Shown in pieces: positions 26,075-35,416 of a stretch of DNA of 64,000 nucleotides. Source of the stretch: Halomonas urumqiensis (GTDB taxonomy: Bacteria; Pseudomonadota; Gammaproteobacteria; Pseudomonadales; Halomonadaceae). Under the pieces are notes generated by a model. That model was given only the letters and a program-made list of their open reading frames with translations. It ran no database searches and was not told the origin of the DNA. Each line of letters opens with the position of its first letter. Within the stretch, counting starts at the first letter, position 1. The stretch spans positions 1,302,001 to 1,366,000 of the forward strand of contig NZ_PYUD01000001.1 of NCBI RefSeq assembly GCF_003028575.1, given 5' to 3'. The position numbers were made by a program, and so were the translations under genes.

Positions 26075-27067
26075 ATGATCGCCAAGACCGCACGCCTTGC
26101 CGCCCTGTTCGTCCCGCTTGCCGCCATTGCCGGCTTCAGCGCCTCAGCCCAGGCCCAGGACTGGACCCCGACCCGTAACGTCGAATTCGTTGCCCCGGCC
26201 AACCCCGGTGGTGGCTGGGACACCCTGGCGCGTACCGCGTCTCGGGTGATCCAGGAAGAAGGGCTTTCCGAGAGCAGCTTCGCCACCATCAACGTCCCCG
26301 GTGGCGGTGGTGCCGTGGCCTGGGCACAGATCGCCCGTGACGAGGGCAACCCGCACAAGCTGTTCGCCACCAGCCCGCCGATCATCCTGGTGCCGCTGGC
26401 CGGCACGTCGCGCTATGACCACAACGATTTCACCCCGATTGCGCGCTTGATTACCGACTACGCCATCGTATTGGTACCGGCGGATTCCGAGTACCAGACC
26501 CTGGGTGACCTGTTCGAAGCGCTCAAGGCAGATTCGAGCCTGAGCATCGGTGGCGGCAGTGCGCCGGGTTCCATGGATCACATCGCCATGGCCGGGGCCG
26601 CTGACGCGGCGGGTCTCGAGGCGGCATCGGTCAACTATATCCCGTTTTCCGGGGGTGGCGAGGCCATGACCAACCTCATGGGCGGTCACGTGGAAGCCGT
26701 CATTGGTGGCGCCGGTGAAGCCGTCGGGCAGTTGGGCGAGGGCAGCGAGCTGCGCGCACTGGGTGTGTCGTCGGAAGAGCGTCTCGGTGGCGAACTGGCC
26801 GATATCCCCACTTTCCAGGAGCAGGGAGTCGATTACACCTTCGACATCTGGCGTGGTGTGATGGGTGCACCCGGCATGCCGGCCGAAGCCGTGGCCTATT
26901 ACGAGGATCTGTTCGCACGGATGCTCGAGACCGAGGGCTGGCAGGAAGCACGTGACCAGCTTGGCTGGATCGATGCCTATCAGGATAGCGAGACCTTCGG
27001 GGCATTCCTCGATGCCCAGGAAGAGCAGTTCAGTGGCGTGCTCAGCGAGCTTGGCTTGATTCGCTAG
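26075..27067 (+). CDS. tctC: TctC family solute-binding protein of a tripartite tricarboxylate transporter
   Basis: The 330-residue periplasmic protein has a signal peptide (ARLAALFVPLAAIAGFSASA, cleavage after AQA) and TctC/Bug features: NVEFVAPANPGGGWDTLARTAS, INVPGGGGAVAWAQIAR, and GGGSAPGSMDHIAMAGAADAAG. It would deliver a carboxylate to the TctAB membrane complex. It is followed by tctB and tctA; a hairpin at 27091-27116 separates it from tctB, which commonly gives higher binding-protein expression. Start at ATG 26075 with TGGAGAACGCC upstream. The ligand may be citrate or another tri- or dicarboxylate, judged from the CitAB-type sensor next to it. Confidence 0.92.
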   Translation: MIAKTARLAALFVPLAAIAGFSASAQAQDWTPTRNVEFVAPANPGGGWDTLARTASRVIQEEGLSESSFATINVPGGGGAVAWAQIARDEGNPHKLFATSPPIILVPLAGTSRYDHNDFTPIARLITDYAIVLVPADSEYQTLGDLFEALKADSSLSIGGGSAPGSMDHIAMAGAADAAGLEAASVNYIPFSGGGEAMTNLMGGHVEAVIGGAGEAVGQLGEGSELRALGVSSEERLGGELADIPTFQEQGVDYTFDIWRGVMGAPGMPAEAVAYYEDLFARMLETEGWQEARDQLGWIDAYQDSETFGAFLDAQEEQFSGVLSELGLIR

Positions 27068-27090
27068 TCATTCCTTAGATTGCTCTGTGC

Positions 27091-27116
27091 GGCCCGTCCC
27101 TTCCCCAGGGCGGGCC
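27091..27116 (+). terminator. Intercistronic hairpin between tctC and tctB
   Basis: GGCCCGTCCC (27091-27100) pairs with GGG-CGGGCC (27108-27116) across TTCCCCA, with a small bulge. There is no T-run, so it is more likely an attenuator or mRNA-stabilising hairpin than a full terminator. Confidence 0.5.
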
Positions 27117-27177
27117 ACTTCGATCCAAGACACTTGGGTGCCGCCCATCGATGGGCAGGCAACCGGGACAGATTCCC

Positions 27178-27660
27178 ATGACTCGACTCAATACCAACCA
27201 GATTCTGGCGCTGATTCTGGCGCTGGTCGCGCTGGCTTACCTGGCCATGGCGTGGCAGATTCCGGCCTTTCCATTACCAAGGCCGATCGATTCGGAACTC
27301 TTCCCCAAGGTGCTGGGCCTTAGCCTGCTGGGGCTTTCGGTGGCGCTGTTTCTGGAGAAGCCCAAGGCCCAGGACATCCCCGATCAGCTGGACCCGGAAG
27401 AGCAGGCCAAGCCGCTATGGATGCGCCCCTGGTCTCGGGTGGTGATCACCGCCATCGCTATTGCCGCCTACGCCCTGTTGCTGGTGCCTGTCGGCTTCGT
27501 GCTGGCGTCCACGCTGCTCGGCGTGGGGCTTTCCGCCTATTACGGCTATCGCCGTCATGGGGTCAACGTCGCGGTGATTCTCGGCGTGGTACTGGCCCTT
27601 TACCTCACCATGACCCGGATCATGGACGTCTATCTACCCACTGGCGTGTTGCCGTTCTGA
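27178..27660 (+). CDS. tctB: TctB family small membrane subunit
   Basis: The 160-residue protein has four hydrophobic segments (ILALILALVALAYLAMAW, VLGLSLLGLSVALFL, VVITAIAIAAYALLLVPVGFVLASTLLGVG, VAVILGVVLALYLTM), the usual size and layout of TctB. It partners TctA in the inner membrane. Start chosen at ATG 27178 (MTRLNTNQILALIL); the in-frame extension to 27151 is hydrophilic and lacks a ribosome-binding site. tctA follows 18 bases later. Confidence 0.85.
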   Translation: MTRLNTNQILALILALVALAYLAMAWQIPAFPLPRPIDSELFPKVLGLSLLGLSVALFLEKPKAQDIPDQLDPEEQAKPLWMRPWSRVVITAIAIAAYALLLVPVGFVLASTLLGVGLSAYYGYRRHGVNVAVILGVVLALYLTMTRIMDVYLPTGVLPF

Positions 27661-27678
27661 CGGCCGGAGAGTGATCCC

Positions 27679-29178
27679 ATGGAAGCCTTCAATAATCTGA
27701 TGTACGGGTTCGGCATTGCGCTCGAACCGATCAATATCGCCTACGTGTTCTTCGGTGTGTTCGCCGGCACCATCATCGGCATGTTGCCGGGGCTTGGCCC
27801 GATCAGCGCCCTGGCACTGATGATACCGATCACCTTTGCCATGGAGCCCTCCTCTGGGCTGATCCTGATGGCGGGTGTCTATTACGGCGCGATCTTCGGC
27901 GGCTCCACCTCGTCGATCCTGCTCAATGCGCCCGGTGTCGCCGGTACCGTGGCGACCTCCTTCGATGGCTACCCGATGGCCAAGCAGGGCATGGCCGGGA
28001 AGGCGCTGGCCATCGCCGCCTATGCGTCCTTCATCGGCGGCACCATCTCGGTGGTGTTCCTGATGCTGGTGGCGCCGCTGCTCTCCAAGGTGGCGGTGAG
28101 CTTCGGCCCGGCGGAGTACTTCGCACTGATGGTGCTGGGCCTCACCGCGGTGGTCTCGCTGTCCGACAAGTCACTGGTCAAGGGGCTGATCGCCGCCGTG
28201 GTCGGGGTAATGATCTCGATCATGGGCATCGATCTGCAAACCGGCACCGAGCGCTTCACCTTCGGCTCCGCTCACCTGCTCGATGGCATCGACTTCCTGG
28301 TGGTGGCGCTTGGCATCTTCGCGCTTGCCGAGGTGTTCTACATGCTGCTGCGCGGTGGTGGCGGCAAGGAGCAGCCTCGCAACGCCATCGGTTCGTTGAA
28401 GCTGTCGCGGGGTGAGGTCAAGCAGATCGCCGGGCCAATCGGCAGAAGCTCGGTGCTGGGTTTCTTCACCGGGGTACTGCCGGGCGCCGGTGCGACCATT
28501 GGTTCTTTTCTCGGCTACAGCATGGAGAAGCGCCTGGCCAAGGATGGCGACACCTTCGGCCAGGGCAACATCAAGGGTGTTGCCGCCCCCGAAGCGGCCA
28601 ATAATGCCGCCTGCACCGGCTCCTTCGTGCCGCTTTTGACCCTCGGTGTACCGGGCTCCGGCACCACGGCGGTATTGCTTGGCGCGTTGCTGGTGATGGG
28701 CGTGACCCCAGGCCCGATGATGCTTGAACAACGGCCCGACGTGTTCTGGGGCGTCATCGCCAGCATGTACATCGGCAATATCTTCCTGCTGGTGCTCAAC
28801 CTGCCGCTGATCCCGTTGATCGCAAGGATCCTCGATCTGCCGCGCCCCTTGTTGCTGTCGTTGATCCTGATCTTCTGCATGATCGGTGTCTATGGCATGA
28901 GCTTCAGCATCTTCGACCTGCTGCTGCTGCTGGGCTTCGGCCTGCTCGGGCTTGGCATGCGGCTGTTCGGCTTTCCGGCAGCACCACTGATCCTGGCACT
29001 GATTCTCGGCAACATCATGGAAGAGTCCATGCGACGTGCGCTGCAGATCTCCGGCGGTGACTGGATGACCTTCATCGACAAGCCGATTTCACTCGGCCTG
29101 CTGGTGGTGGCACTGTTGTCGCTTGGTCTGCCACTGGTCAAGAAGGCCTGGATCATGGCTCGCGCACAACGCGCATGA
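27679..29178 (+). CDS. tctA: TctA family large membrane subunit
   Basis: The 499-residue integral membrane protein of a tripartite tricarboxylate transporter carries the two conserved family repeats: GTIIGMLPGLGPISALALMIP near residue 30, YYGAIFGGSTSSILLNAPGVAGTVATSFDG, and later FFTGVLPGAGATIGSFLGY, AAPEAANNAACTGSFVPLLTLGVPGSGTTAVLLGAL. Twelve or so hydrophobic segments. Start ATG 27679 is preceded by GGAGAGTGATCCC. The operon is closed by a strong terminator at 29281-29312. Confidence 0.94.
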   Translation: MEAFNNLMYGFGIALEPINIAYVFFGVFAGTIIGMLPGLGPISALALMIPITFAMEPSSGLILMAGVYYGAIFGGSTSSILLNAPGVAGTVATSFDGYPMAKQGMAGKALAIAAYASFIGGTISVVFLMLVAPLLSKVAVSFGPAEYFALMVLGLTAVVSLSDKSLVKGLIAAVVGVMISIMGIDLQTGTERFTFGSAHLLDGIDFLVVALGIFALAEVFYMLLRGGGGKEQPRNAIGSLKLSRGEVKQIAGPIGRSSVLGFFTGVLPGAGATIGSFLGYSMEKRLAKDGDTFGQGNIKGVAAPEAANNAACTGSFVPLLTLGVPGSGTTAVLLGALLVMGVTPGPMMLEQRPDVFWGVIASMYIGNIFLLVLNLPLIPLIARILDLPRPLLLSLILIFCMIGVYGMSFSIFDLLLLLGFGLLGLGMRLFGFPAAPLILALILGNIMEESMRRALQISGGDWMTFIDKPISLGLLVVALLSLGLPLVKKAWIMARAQRA

Positions 29179-29280
29179 AGCTTTCATCACCCAACAAGCA
29201 CGCATAAAGTACGCATAAAGCGCCGATGAACTGATCCAGGGCCCGGTGGGCTGGTAAAGCGCTGGAACGATGAAACCCGA

Positions 29281-29312
29281 GGGGCGTCGACGCGAGTCGA
29301 CGCCCCTTTTTT
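29281..29312 (+). terminator. Rho-independent terminator after tctCBA
   Basis: A perfect 11-bp stem (GGGGCGTCGAC, 29281-29291, with GTCGACGCCCC, 29296-29306) with a GCGA loop is followed by six T residues. It also insulates the urt promoter region that starts 18 bases later. Confidence 0.93.
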
Positions 29313-29329
29313 GTGTGTGGGGATGCCAC

Positions 29330-29420
29330 TGGGCCAAATCGGTGCGCAGGTACGACAAGGGTGAAAGGAGACGGTGCATTGGTCGGAAATTGTGCTCAAA
29401 GGATGCACCGTGTGGGTGCG
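29330..29420 (+). promoter_or_regulatory. Two NtrC-type enhancer sites upstream of urtA
   Basis: Against the NtrC consensus TGCACCAAAATGGTGCA, the site at 29404-29420 (TGCACCGTGTGGGTGCG) matches both half-sites, TGCACC and GGTGC. A weaker one at 29330-29346 matches about 12 of 17 positions. The strong site is centred about 110 bases before the transcription start predicted from the sigma-54 promoter at 29496, a usual enhancer distance. The remainder of 29179-29329 holds the tct terminator and nothing else recognised. Confidence 0.75.
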
Positions 29421-29495
29421 TAAATCTCCGAGAGTGGTTGCTTACGATTATTCATGAAGCTGATTTTGAATGATTTTTATCGACTTGCGGCGTTA

Positions 29496-29511
29496 TGGCG
29501 CACGACTTGCA
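29496..29511 (+). promoter_or_regulatory. Sigma-54 promoter of the urt operon
   Basis: TGGCGCACGACTTGCA keeps the invariant GG (-24) and GC (-12) at the exact ten-base spacing and the TTGC of the -12 box; the only departure from TGGCAC is G for A. Predicted start of transcription is near 29522, about 90 bases before the urtA start codon. Confidence 0.8.
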
Positions 29512-29612
29512 ACATCTTGTGGCTGACAGGTGCCTTCGCGACGCAACGGTCGGGAAGGCAAGCAGCAACCACAACGAGTTCCTTCCATCCAGAAGGGCGC
29601 AAGGAGGTTCAA

Positions 29613-30989
29613 GTGACCACTTTCCAACGCATGATACCCGTTACCCACACCCGTTTCCCCGCCAAGCCTGCCCGGTTCGCCGCCGCGGCGCTGGTCGCCG
29701 CCATCACCGCTGGTGGGGTGACTCAGGTCATGGCCCAAGAGGAGGAGGATCCGATCAAGGTCGGTATCCTGCACTCGCTGACCGGCACCATGGCGATCAG
29801 CGAATCGACGCTGAAGGACACCGTGGAGATGCTGATCGAGCAGCAGAACGAAGCGGGCGGCCTGCTGGGTCGTGAGCTCGAGGCGGTGGTGGTCGACCCG
29901 GCCTCCAACTGGCCGCTGTTCGCCGAGCGTGCCCGCGAGCTGCTGGCCCAGGAAGAAGTCGACGTGATCTTCGGCAACTGGACCTCGGTGTCGCGCAAGG
30001 CGGTACTGCCGGTGGTCGAGGAACTCAATGGCCTGCTGTTCTACCCGGTGCAGTACGAGGGCGAGGAGTCTTCCGAGAATGTCTTCTACACCGGTGCGGC
30101 ACCCAACCAGCAGGCGATCCCCGCGGTCAACTATCTGCATGAGCAGGTGGGGGTCGAGCGCTGGGTGCTGGCCGGCACCGACTATGTCTATCCGCGTACC
30201 ACCAACCGCATCCTCGAGGCGTACCTCCAGGAGGAGTTCGGAGTGGCCGAGGAGGACATCATGGTCAACTACACGCCGTTCGGGCACTCCGACTGGCAGA
30301 ACATCGTCGCCGAAATCGGTCGCTTCGGATCGGAAGGCAAGAAGACCGCGGTGGTCTCGACCATCAACGGCGATGCCAATGTGCCGTTCTACCGTGAGCT
30401 GGCCAACCAGGGCATCGACGCCGCCGACATTCCCGTCGTCGCCTTCTCGGTGGGTGAGCAGGAGCTCTCGGGGATCGACACCGCGCCGCTGGTAGGCCAC
30501 CTGGCCGCCTGGAACTACTTCATGAGCGTCGACACCGATGCCAACTACGACTTCATCGATGCCTGGATCGAATATACCGGCGACGAGGAGTCGGTGACCA
30601 ACGATCCCATGGAAGCCCACTACATCGGCTTCAACATGTGGGCCGAGGCGGTGCGCAAGGCCGGTACCACCGATGTCGACGCGGTCAAGGACGCGATCAT
30701 CGGCGTCACCGTACCCAATCTCACCGGTGGCTACGCTGCCATGATGCCCAACCATCACATCACCAAGCCGGTGCTGATCGGCGAGGTTCAAGACAATGGC
30801 CAGTTCGATGTGGTGTGGCAGACGCCGTCCACCGTGGCGGGCGACGCCTGGTCCGATTTCCTGCCGGGCTCGCGTGACCTGATCAGCGACTGGCGCGCGC
30901 CGATGCGCTGCGGCAACTTCAACGTCGAAACCGGCTCGTGCGGTGGCAGTACCGCCGCCGAGGAAGCCGAAGCGGCACTCGCTGAATAA
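29613..30989 (+). CDS. urtA: Urea ABC transporter substrate-binding protein UrtA
   Basis: The 458-residue periplasmic protein binds urea for the UrtBCDE transporter. After a signal peptide (PARFAAAALVAAITAGGVTQVMA, cleaved before QEEEDP) come UrtA hallmarks: IKVGILHSLTGTMAISESTLKD, DPASNWPLFAERARELL, NWTSVSRKAVLPVVEELNGLLFYPVQYEG, and NPMEAHYIGFNMWA-like NDPMEAHYIGFNMWAEAV. The GTG start at 29613 has a strong AAGGAGG five bases upstream; an ATG at 29631 has none. It leads the five-gene operon. Transcription probably needs NtrC and sigma-54 (sites upstream). Confidence 0.94.
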   Translation: MTTFQRMIPVTHTRFPAKPARFAAAALVAAITAGGVTQVMAQEEEDPIKVGILHSLTGTMAISESTLKDTVEMLIEQQNEAGGLLGRELEAVVVDPASNWPLFAERARELLAQEEVDVIFGNWTSVSRKAVLPVVEELNGLLFYPVQYEGEESSENVFYTGAAPNQQAIPAVNYLHEQVGVERWVLAGTDYVYPRTTNRILEAYLQEEFGVAEEDIMVNYTPFGHSDWQNIVAEIGRFGSEGKKTAVVSTINGDANVPFYRELANQGIDAADIPVVAFSVGEQELSGIDTAPLVGHLAAWNYFMSVDTDANYDFIDAWIEYTGDEESVTNDPMEAHYIGFNMWAEAVRKAGTTDVDAVKDAIIGVTVPNLTGGYAAMMPNHHITKPVLIGEVQDNGQFDVVWQTPSTVAGDAWSDFLPGSRDLISDWRAPMRCGNFNVETGSCGGSTAAEEAEAALAE

Positions 30990-31071
30990 CCCCGGACCTA
31001 TCCCCCCGCCGTGTCGGCGGGGGAGCACGCCTCTCGACGCTTTACCGCTCAAGATCCCAGAGGAACTCCCG

Positions 31072-32745
31072 ATGAGGAACTTCCCACTGCCCTGGCCCTG
31101 CGCGGCCAGGGCCCGACCCGCCAGTGCCTGGCCCGCGCTGGCCTGGATGCTGCTGTTGATGCTCTTGCTGATGCCCACGCTGGCGCATGCTCAGGACCAG
31201 ACCCAGAATCAGCCTCAAGATCAGTCCGACGATGCCGCCATCGAACTGCTCGAAGCCCTCGACGTAAGCTCCTATGCCGACAAGGGCGCGGCCATCGAAG
31301 CCATCGTGACCAGCGACGATTCCCGCGCCCGCGAGTGGCTTCAGGAGCTGCTCGATGGCCGGCTGCAGCGCACCGATGACGGCCGTTTCGTGGTGGTACT
31401 GGAGAATCGTGGCCGCGACTGGCCGGTGGCCGATGCCTTGACGGGCGAGGCGCTGGGTGAAATATCGCGACGTAACCTCGAACGTATCGGTATCAACAAT
31501 GCCCTGCGTAACCAGCTGCGCAGTGCCATCGCCGTGGTCGATCTCTATTCGCCGGACCTGGAACGGCGCCGCGCCTCCGCCGAGCGGCTGCTGGGCGAGG
31601 TGGATGCCGACCTGGCGGAGCCCCTGGTCAGCGTGATCGAAGGGGAAGAGGACGATCAGGTGCGTGAGCGCCTGGTGCAGGCGTTGGCCATCCACCGTAT
31701 CGAGCTTGGCGAGCTCGATGCGTTGTCGCAGCTTGAGGGCAGCCTGCACCCCCGGGTGCGCGTGGCACTCAACCGTGCCGCCAGCGGCGATGACCCGGTG
31801 CTGGCCGACGCCGCACGCTCAGCGCTGGCCGGCATCGAACAGCAACTCAAGATCAACCGTGGCCTCGAGACCCTCTACTTCGGTCTTTCGCTTGGCTCGG
31901 TACTGGTACTGGCCGCCATTGGTCTGGCTATCACCTTCGGGGTGATGGGGGTCATCAACATGGCCCACGGCGAGCTGATCATGCTGGGCGCCTATACCAC
32001 CTGGGCGATGCAGCAACTCCTGCCGGGGCAGCCCGGTCTGGCGCTGATCCTTTCGATACCCGCCGGGTTCCTGGTGGCGGCGCTGGCCGGCATCGCCATC
32101 GAACGTGGCGTGATCCAGTTCCTCAAGGGCCGCCCCCTGGAGACGCTGCTGGCGACCTTCGGTGTCAGCCTGATCCTTCAGCAACTGGTGCGCACCGTGA
32201 TCTCGCCGCTCAACCGTACCGTGGTGTCGCCGGAGTGGATGAGCGGCTCGCTGCATATCAACGATGCGCTGTCGCTGACACTGAACCGCATGTTCGTACT
32301 GGGCTTCGCGCTGGTGGTGTTCGCCGGCCTGATGCTGATCATGCGCCGTACGCGGCTCGGGCTGGAGGTGCGGGCAGTCACCCAGAACCGGGCCATGGCG
32401 CGCTCCATGGGCATTCGTGCCACCCGGGTCGACATCATGACCTTCGCCCTGGGCTCGGGGGTTGCCGGGCTTGCTGGCGTGGCGCTCTCGCAGCTCACCA
32501 ATGTGGGCCCCAATCTCGGCCAGAACTACATCATCGATTCGTTCATGGTGGTGGTGTTCGGCGGCGTGGGGAACCTGTGGGGCACCCTGGTGGCGGGGCT
32601 TTCGCTCGGCGTCATCAACCAGGTGCTCGAGCCCTGGGCCGGTGCGGTACTCGCCAAGATCATCGTGCTCGTGTTCATCATCCTGTTCATCCAGAAACGC
32701 CCCCGCGGACTCTTTCCGCAGAAGGGCCGTGCGGCGGAGGGTTAA
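31072..32745 (+). CDS. urtB: Urea ABC transporter permease UrtB
   Basis: The 557-residue protein has a signal peptide (LAWMLLLMLLLMPTLAHA), then a periplasmic region of about 200 residues with HEAT-like alpha repeats (LSSYADKGAAIEAI-type, ERRRASAERLLGEVDADLAEPLVSVI, DDPVLADAARSALAGIEQQL), then the LivH-type permease (from about residue 265; FGVMGVINMAHGELIMLGAY, GRPLETLLATFGVSLILQQ, NVGPNLGQNYIIDSFMVVVFGGVGNLWGT). The N-terminal extension is usual in proteobacterial UrtB. AGAGGAA precedes ATG 31072. urtC starts six bases after the stop. Confidence 0.92.
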   Translation: MRNFPLPWPCAARARPASAWPALAWMLLLMLLLMPTLAHAQDQTQNQPQDQSDDAAIELLEALDVSSYADKGAAIEAIVTSDDSRAREWLQELLDGRLQRTDDGRFVVVLENRGRDWPVADALTGEALGEISRRNLERIGINNALRNQLRSAIAVVDLYSPDLERRRASAERLLGEVDADLAEPLVSVIEGEEDDQVRERLVQALAIHRIELGELDALSQLEGSLHPRVRVALNRAASGDDPVLADAARSALAGIEQQLKINRGLETLYFGLSLGSVLVLAAIGLAITFGVMGVINMAHGELIMLGAYTTWAMQQLLPGQPGLALILSIPAGFLVAALAGIAIERGVIQFLKGRPLETLLATFGVSLILQQLVRTVISPLNRTVVSPEWMSGSLHINDALSLTLNRMFVLGFALVVFAGLMLIMRRTRLGLEVRAVTQNRAMARSMGIRATRVDIMTFALGSGVAGLAGVALSQLTNVGPNLGQNYIIDSFMVVVFGGVGNLWGTLVAGLSLGVINQVLEPWAGAVLAKIIVLVFIILFIQKRPRGLFPQKGRAAEG

Positions 32746-32751
32746 ACGATC

Positions 32752-33888
32752 ATGTGGCTGACACGACCTTTCAGTGAACGTTCGACCCAGTTGTTCCTCG
32801 GCGTGTTGATCGCCGCCATGACGTTGGTGACGTTCTTGCACCTGGCACTGCCCGAGAGCAACCCGCTATATGTGAATGCCTACACCGTCAACCTGTTTGG
32901 CAAGTACCTGAGCTATGCGCTGCTGGCGGTGGCCGTGGACCTGGTGTGGGGCTATCTCGGCATCCTGAGCCTTGGCCATGGGGCCTTCTTCGCCCTGGGT
33001 GGCTATGCCATGGGCATGTACCTGATGCGCCAGATCGGCGATCGCGGCGTGTACGGGCACCCGGAACTGCCGGATTTCATGGTGTTTCTGAACTGGGATT
33101 CGCTGCCGTGGTACTGGGCCGGCTTCGACATGGCCTGGTTCGCCTTCCTAATGGTGCTGCTGGCGCCGGGCCTTTTGGCGCTGGTATTCGGCTTCCTGGC
33201 GTTCCGCTCGCGGGTCACCGGGGTCTATCTGTCGATCATCACCCAGGCGCTGACCTTCGCGTTGATGCTGGCATTCTTCAGAAACGAGATGGGCTTCGGC
33301 GGCAACAATGGCTTGACGGACTTCCGTGACATTCTCGGCTTCAACCTGAGAAGCGATTCGGTGCGGCTCGGGCTGTTCCTGGCCACTGGCGTGGCATTGG
33401 GGCTTGGCTACCTGATCTGCCGGGCCATTGCCTCGAGCAAGCTTGGCCGGGTCTGCGTGGCAACCCGTGACGCCGAGGCGCGCACACGCTTTCTGGGGTA
33501 CCGGGTCGAGCGGTTTCAGCTGTTCGTGTTCGTGGTGTCGGCGATGCTGGCCGGGGTCGCGGGTGCGCTCTACGTGCCCCAGGTGGGCATCATCAACCCC
33601 AGCGAGTTCTCACCGCTGTTCTCCATCGAGATCGTGCTGTGGGTGGCCCTGGGTGGCCGTGCCACCCTGTATGGCGCGGTGATCGGCGCGATCCTCGTCA
33701 ACTACGCCAAGACGATATTCACCGGCGTGATGCCGGAGGCCTGGCTGTTCGCCCTGGGGGCCATGTTCGTGCTGGTCACGGTGTTCCTGCCCAAGGGCGT
33801 GGCCGGGTTGCTGGCGTACCGTCGCAAGAACTCCACCTCGAGTTCCACGCCAGGCAACACATCCAACACCAAGGAGGTGTCGGCATGA
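32752..33888 (+). CDS. urtC: Urea ABC transporter permease UrtC
   Basis: The 378-residue permease of the LivM type has about ten hydrophobic segments and the motifs DLVWGYLGILSLGHGAFFALGGYAMGMYLM, NEMGFGGNNGLTDFRDILGF and FSIEIVLWVALGGRATLYGAVIGA. It pairs with UrtB to form the membrane channel. A Ser/Thr/Asn-rich tail ends the protein. The urtD start overlaps its stop by four bases (ATGA), with AAGGAGG just before. Confidence 0.93.
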   Translation: MWLTRPFSERSTQLFLGVLIAAMTLVTFLHLALPESNPLYVNAYTVNLFGKYLSYALLAVAVDLVWGYLGILSLGHGAFFALGGYAMGMYLMRQIGDRGVYGHPELPDFMVFLNWDSLPWYWAGFDMAWFAFLMVLLAPGLLALVFGFLAFRSRVTGVYLSIITQALTFALMLAFFRNEMGFGGNNGLTDFRDILGFNLRSDSVRLGLFLATGVALGLGYLICRAIASSKLGRVCVATRDAEARTRFLGYRVERFQLFVFVVSAMLAGVAGALYVPQVGIINPSEFSPLFSIEIVLWVALGGRATLYGAVIGAILVNYAKTIFTGVMPEAWLFALGAMFVLVTVFLPKGVAGLLAYRRKNSTSSSTPGNTSNTKEVSA

Positions 33889-34718
33889 GCTTTCTCGGTT
33901 CTCTATCCGAGCGCGACCGGGTGTTCGATTTCCTGATGCCCGCGCAATCGCCGGTCGATGTCCGCCATGGCCCTATCCTGTACCTCGAGGATGTCACGGT
34001 CAGCTTCGATGGCTTCAAGGCGATCAATGACCTGAACCTGACCATCGACGATGGCGAACTGCGTTGCATCATCGGCCCCAATGGCGCTGGCAAGACCACC
34101 ATGATGGATATCATCACCGGCAAGACCCGGCCGGACACCGGCAAGGTATGGTTCGGCAGCCGCCACAACCTGCTGGCCATGAACGAGCCGGAGATCGCAA
34201 GTCTCGGCATCGGGCGCAAGTTCCAGAAACCCACGGTGTTCGAGGCGCTGTCGGTCTTCGAGAACCTTGAGCTGGCCATGGCCGCCGACAAGCGCATCCT
34301 GCCCACGCTCACCGCGCGGATGGTCGAGCCCGTTCGCGAACGCATCGAAGAGGTGCTCGAAACCATCGGCCTCACCGAGCTGCGCCATCGCCCGGCAGGC
34401 ATTCTTTCCCACGGCCAGAAGCAGTGGCTGGAGATCGGTATGCTGCTGATGCAGCGCCCCCGGTTGCTGCTCGTCGACGAGCCGGTGGCCGGCATGACCG
34501 AGCAGGAGATGGAGCGTACCGCCGAGCTGCTGACGGGCCTGGCCGGCAAGCAGTCGGTGGTGGTGGTGGAGCACGACATGGGCTTCGTGCGCTCCATCGC
34601 GCGCAAGGTCACGGTGCTGCACCAGGGTAGCGTGCTGGCCGAGGGCAGCATGGACCAGGTCTCCAATGACCCTCGGGTGGTGGAAGTGTACCTGGGTGCA
34701 CCGGACGAGGAGGCGTGA
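33885..34718 (+). CDS. urtD: Urea ABC transporter ATP-binding protein UrtD
   Basis: The 277-residue LivG-type ATPase has Walker A GPNGAGKTTMMD, a LSHGQKQWLEIGMLLMQRP signature, Walker B LLLVDEPVAGMT and switch VVVEHDMGFVRSIA. Residues 1-30 form the UrtD-specific N-terminal extension (VFDFLMPAQSPVDVRHGPIL). Start ATG 33885 is set by AAGGAGG and the overlap with urtC. It ends one base into the urtE start (TGATG). Confidence 0.94.
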   Translation: MSFLGSLSERDRVFDFLMPAQSPVDVRHGPILYLEDVTVSFDGFKAINDLNLTIDDGELRCIIGPNGAGKTTMMDIITGKTRPDTGKVWFGSRHNLLAMNEPEIASLGIGRKFQKPTVFEALSVFENLELAMAADKRILPTLTARMVEPVRERIEEVLETIGLTELRHRPAGILSHGQKQWLEIGMLLMQRPRLLLVDEPVAGMTEQEMERTAELLTGLAGKQSVVVVEHDMGFVRSIARKVTVLHQGSVLAEGSMDQVSNDPRVVEVYLGAPDEEA

Positions 34719-35416
34719 TGCTGACCATCGACAAGCTCAACCAGTTCTACGGTGAGAGCCATACCCTGTGGGATCTCGACCTCGAGGTGCCCGCCGGTCA
34801 ATGCACCTGCGTGATGGGCCGCAATGGAGTCGGCAAGACCACCCTGATGAAAGCGATCATGGGCGAGGAGCCCGTGTCCGGCGGCAACATCCGCTACGCC
34901 GATGATGTCGAGCTGACCCGTCGGCGGGTCGAGGATCGCTCGCGACTCGGCATTGGTTACGTGCCCCAGGGCCGGCAGATTTTCCCGCTGCTTACCGTCG
35001 AGGAGAACCTGCGCACCGGCCTTGCCGCACGCAGTGACGGCCTGCGTGGCATACCGCCGCGCATCTATGAGTTGTTTCCGGTGCTTGAAGAGATGAAGCA
35101 CCGCCGTGGCGGCGACCTCTCCGGAGGGCAGCAGCAACAGCTGGCCATCGGACGGGCGCTCGTCATCGAGCCACGGCTGTTGATCCTCGATGAGCCCGGG
35201 GAGGGCATCCAGCCCAATATCGTCACGCTGATCGGTGAGGTGATTCGCCGGCTGATCGCCGAAGACGGCCTGACCGTGCTGCTGGTGGAGCAGAAACTAC
35301 CCTTCGCTCGCAAGTACGCCGACCGTTTCGTGATCATGGATCGTGGCCGCCCAGTGGCGCGTGGCGATATCGGCGAACTCAGCGATGGGTTGATCAAGGA
35401 GCATTTGACGGTCTAG
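34718..35416 (+). CDS. urtE: Urea ABC transporter ATP-binding protein UrtE
   Basis: The 232-residue LivF-type ATPase has Walker A GRNGVGKTTLMKAI, the UrtE-like YVPQGRQIFPLLTVEENL Q-loop, signature LSGGQQQQLAIGRAL, Walker B LLILDEPGEGIQP and VLLVEQKLPFARKYADRF. Last gene of the urt operon. ATG 34718 overlaps the urtD stop and has GAGGAGG upstream; GTG 34715 is an alternative. No clear terminator follows; a repeat element and the ure promoter region come next. Confidence 0.94.
   Translation: MLTIDKLNQFYGESHTLWDLDLEVPAGQCTCVMGRNGVGKTTLMKAIMGEEPVSGGNIRYADDVELTRRRVEDRSRLGIGYVPQGRQIFPLLTVEENLRTGLAARSDGLRGIPPRIYELFPVLEEMKHRRGGDLSGGQQQQLAIGRALVIEPRLLILDEPGEGIQPNIVTLIGEVIRRLIAEDGLTVLLVEQKLPFARKYADRFVIMDRGRPVARGDIGELSDGLIKEHLTV

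Noticed and set aside
29493..31178. 561-residue open frame antisense to urtA
   Set aside because: Overlaps urtA and its sigma-54 promoter; no recognisable domain.
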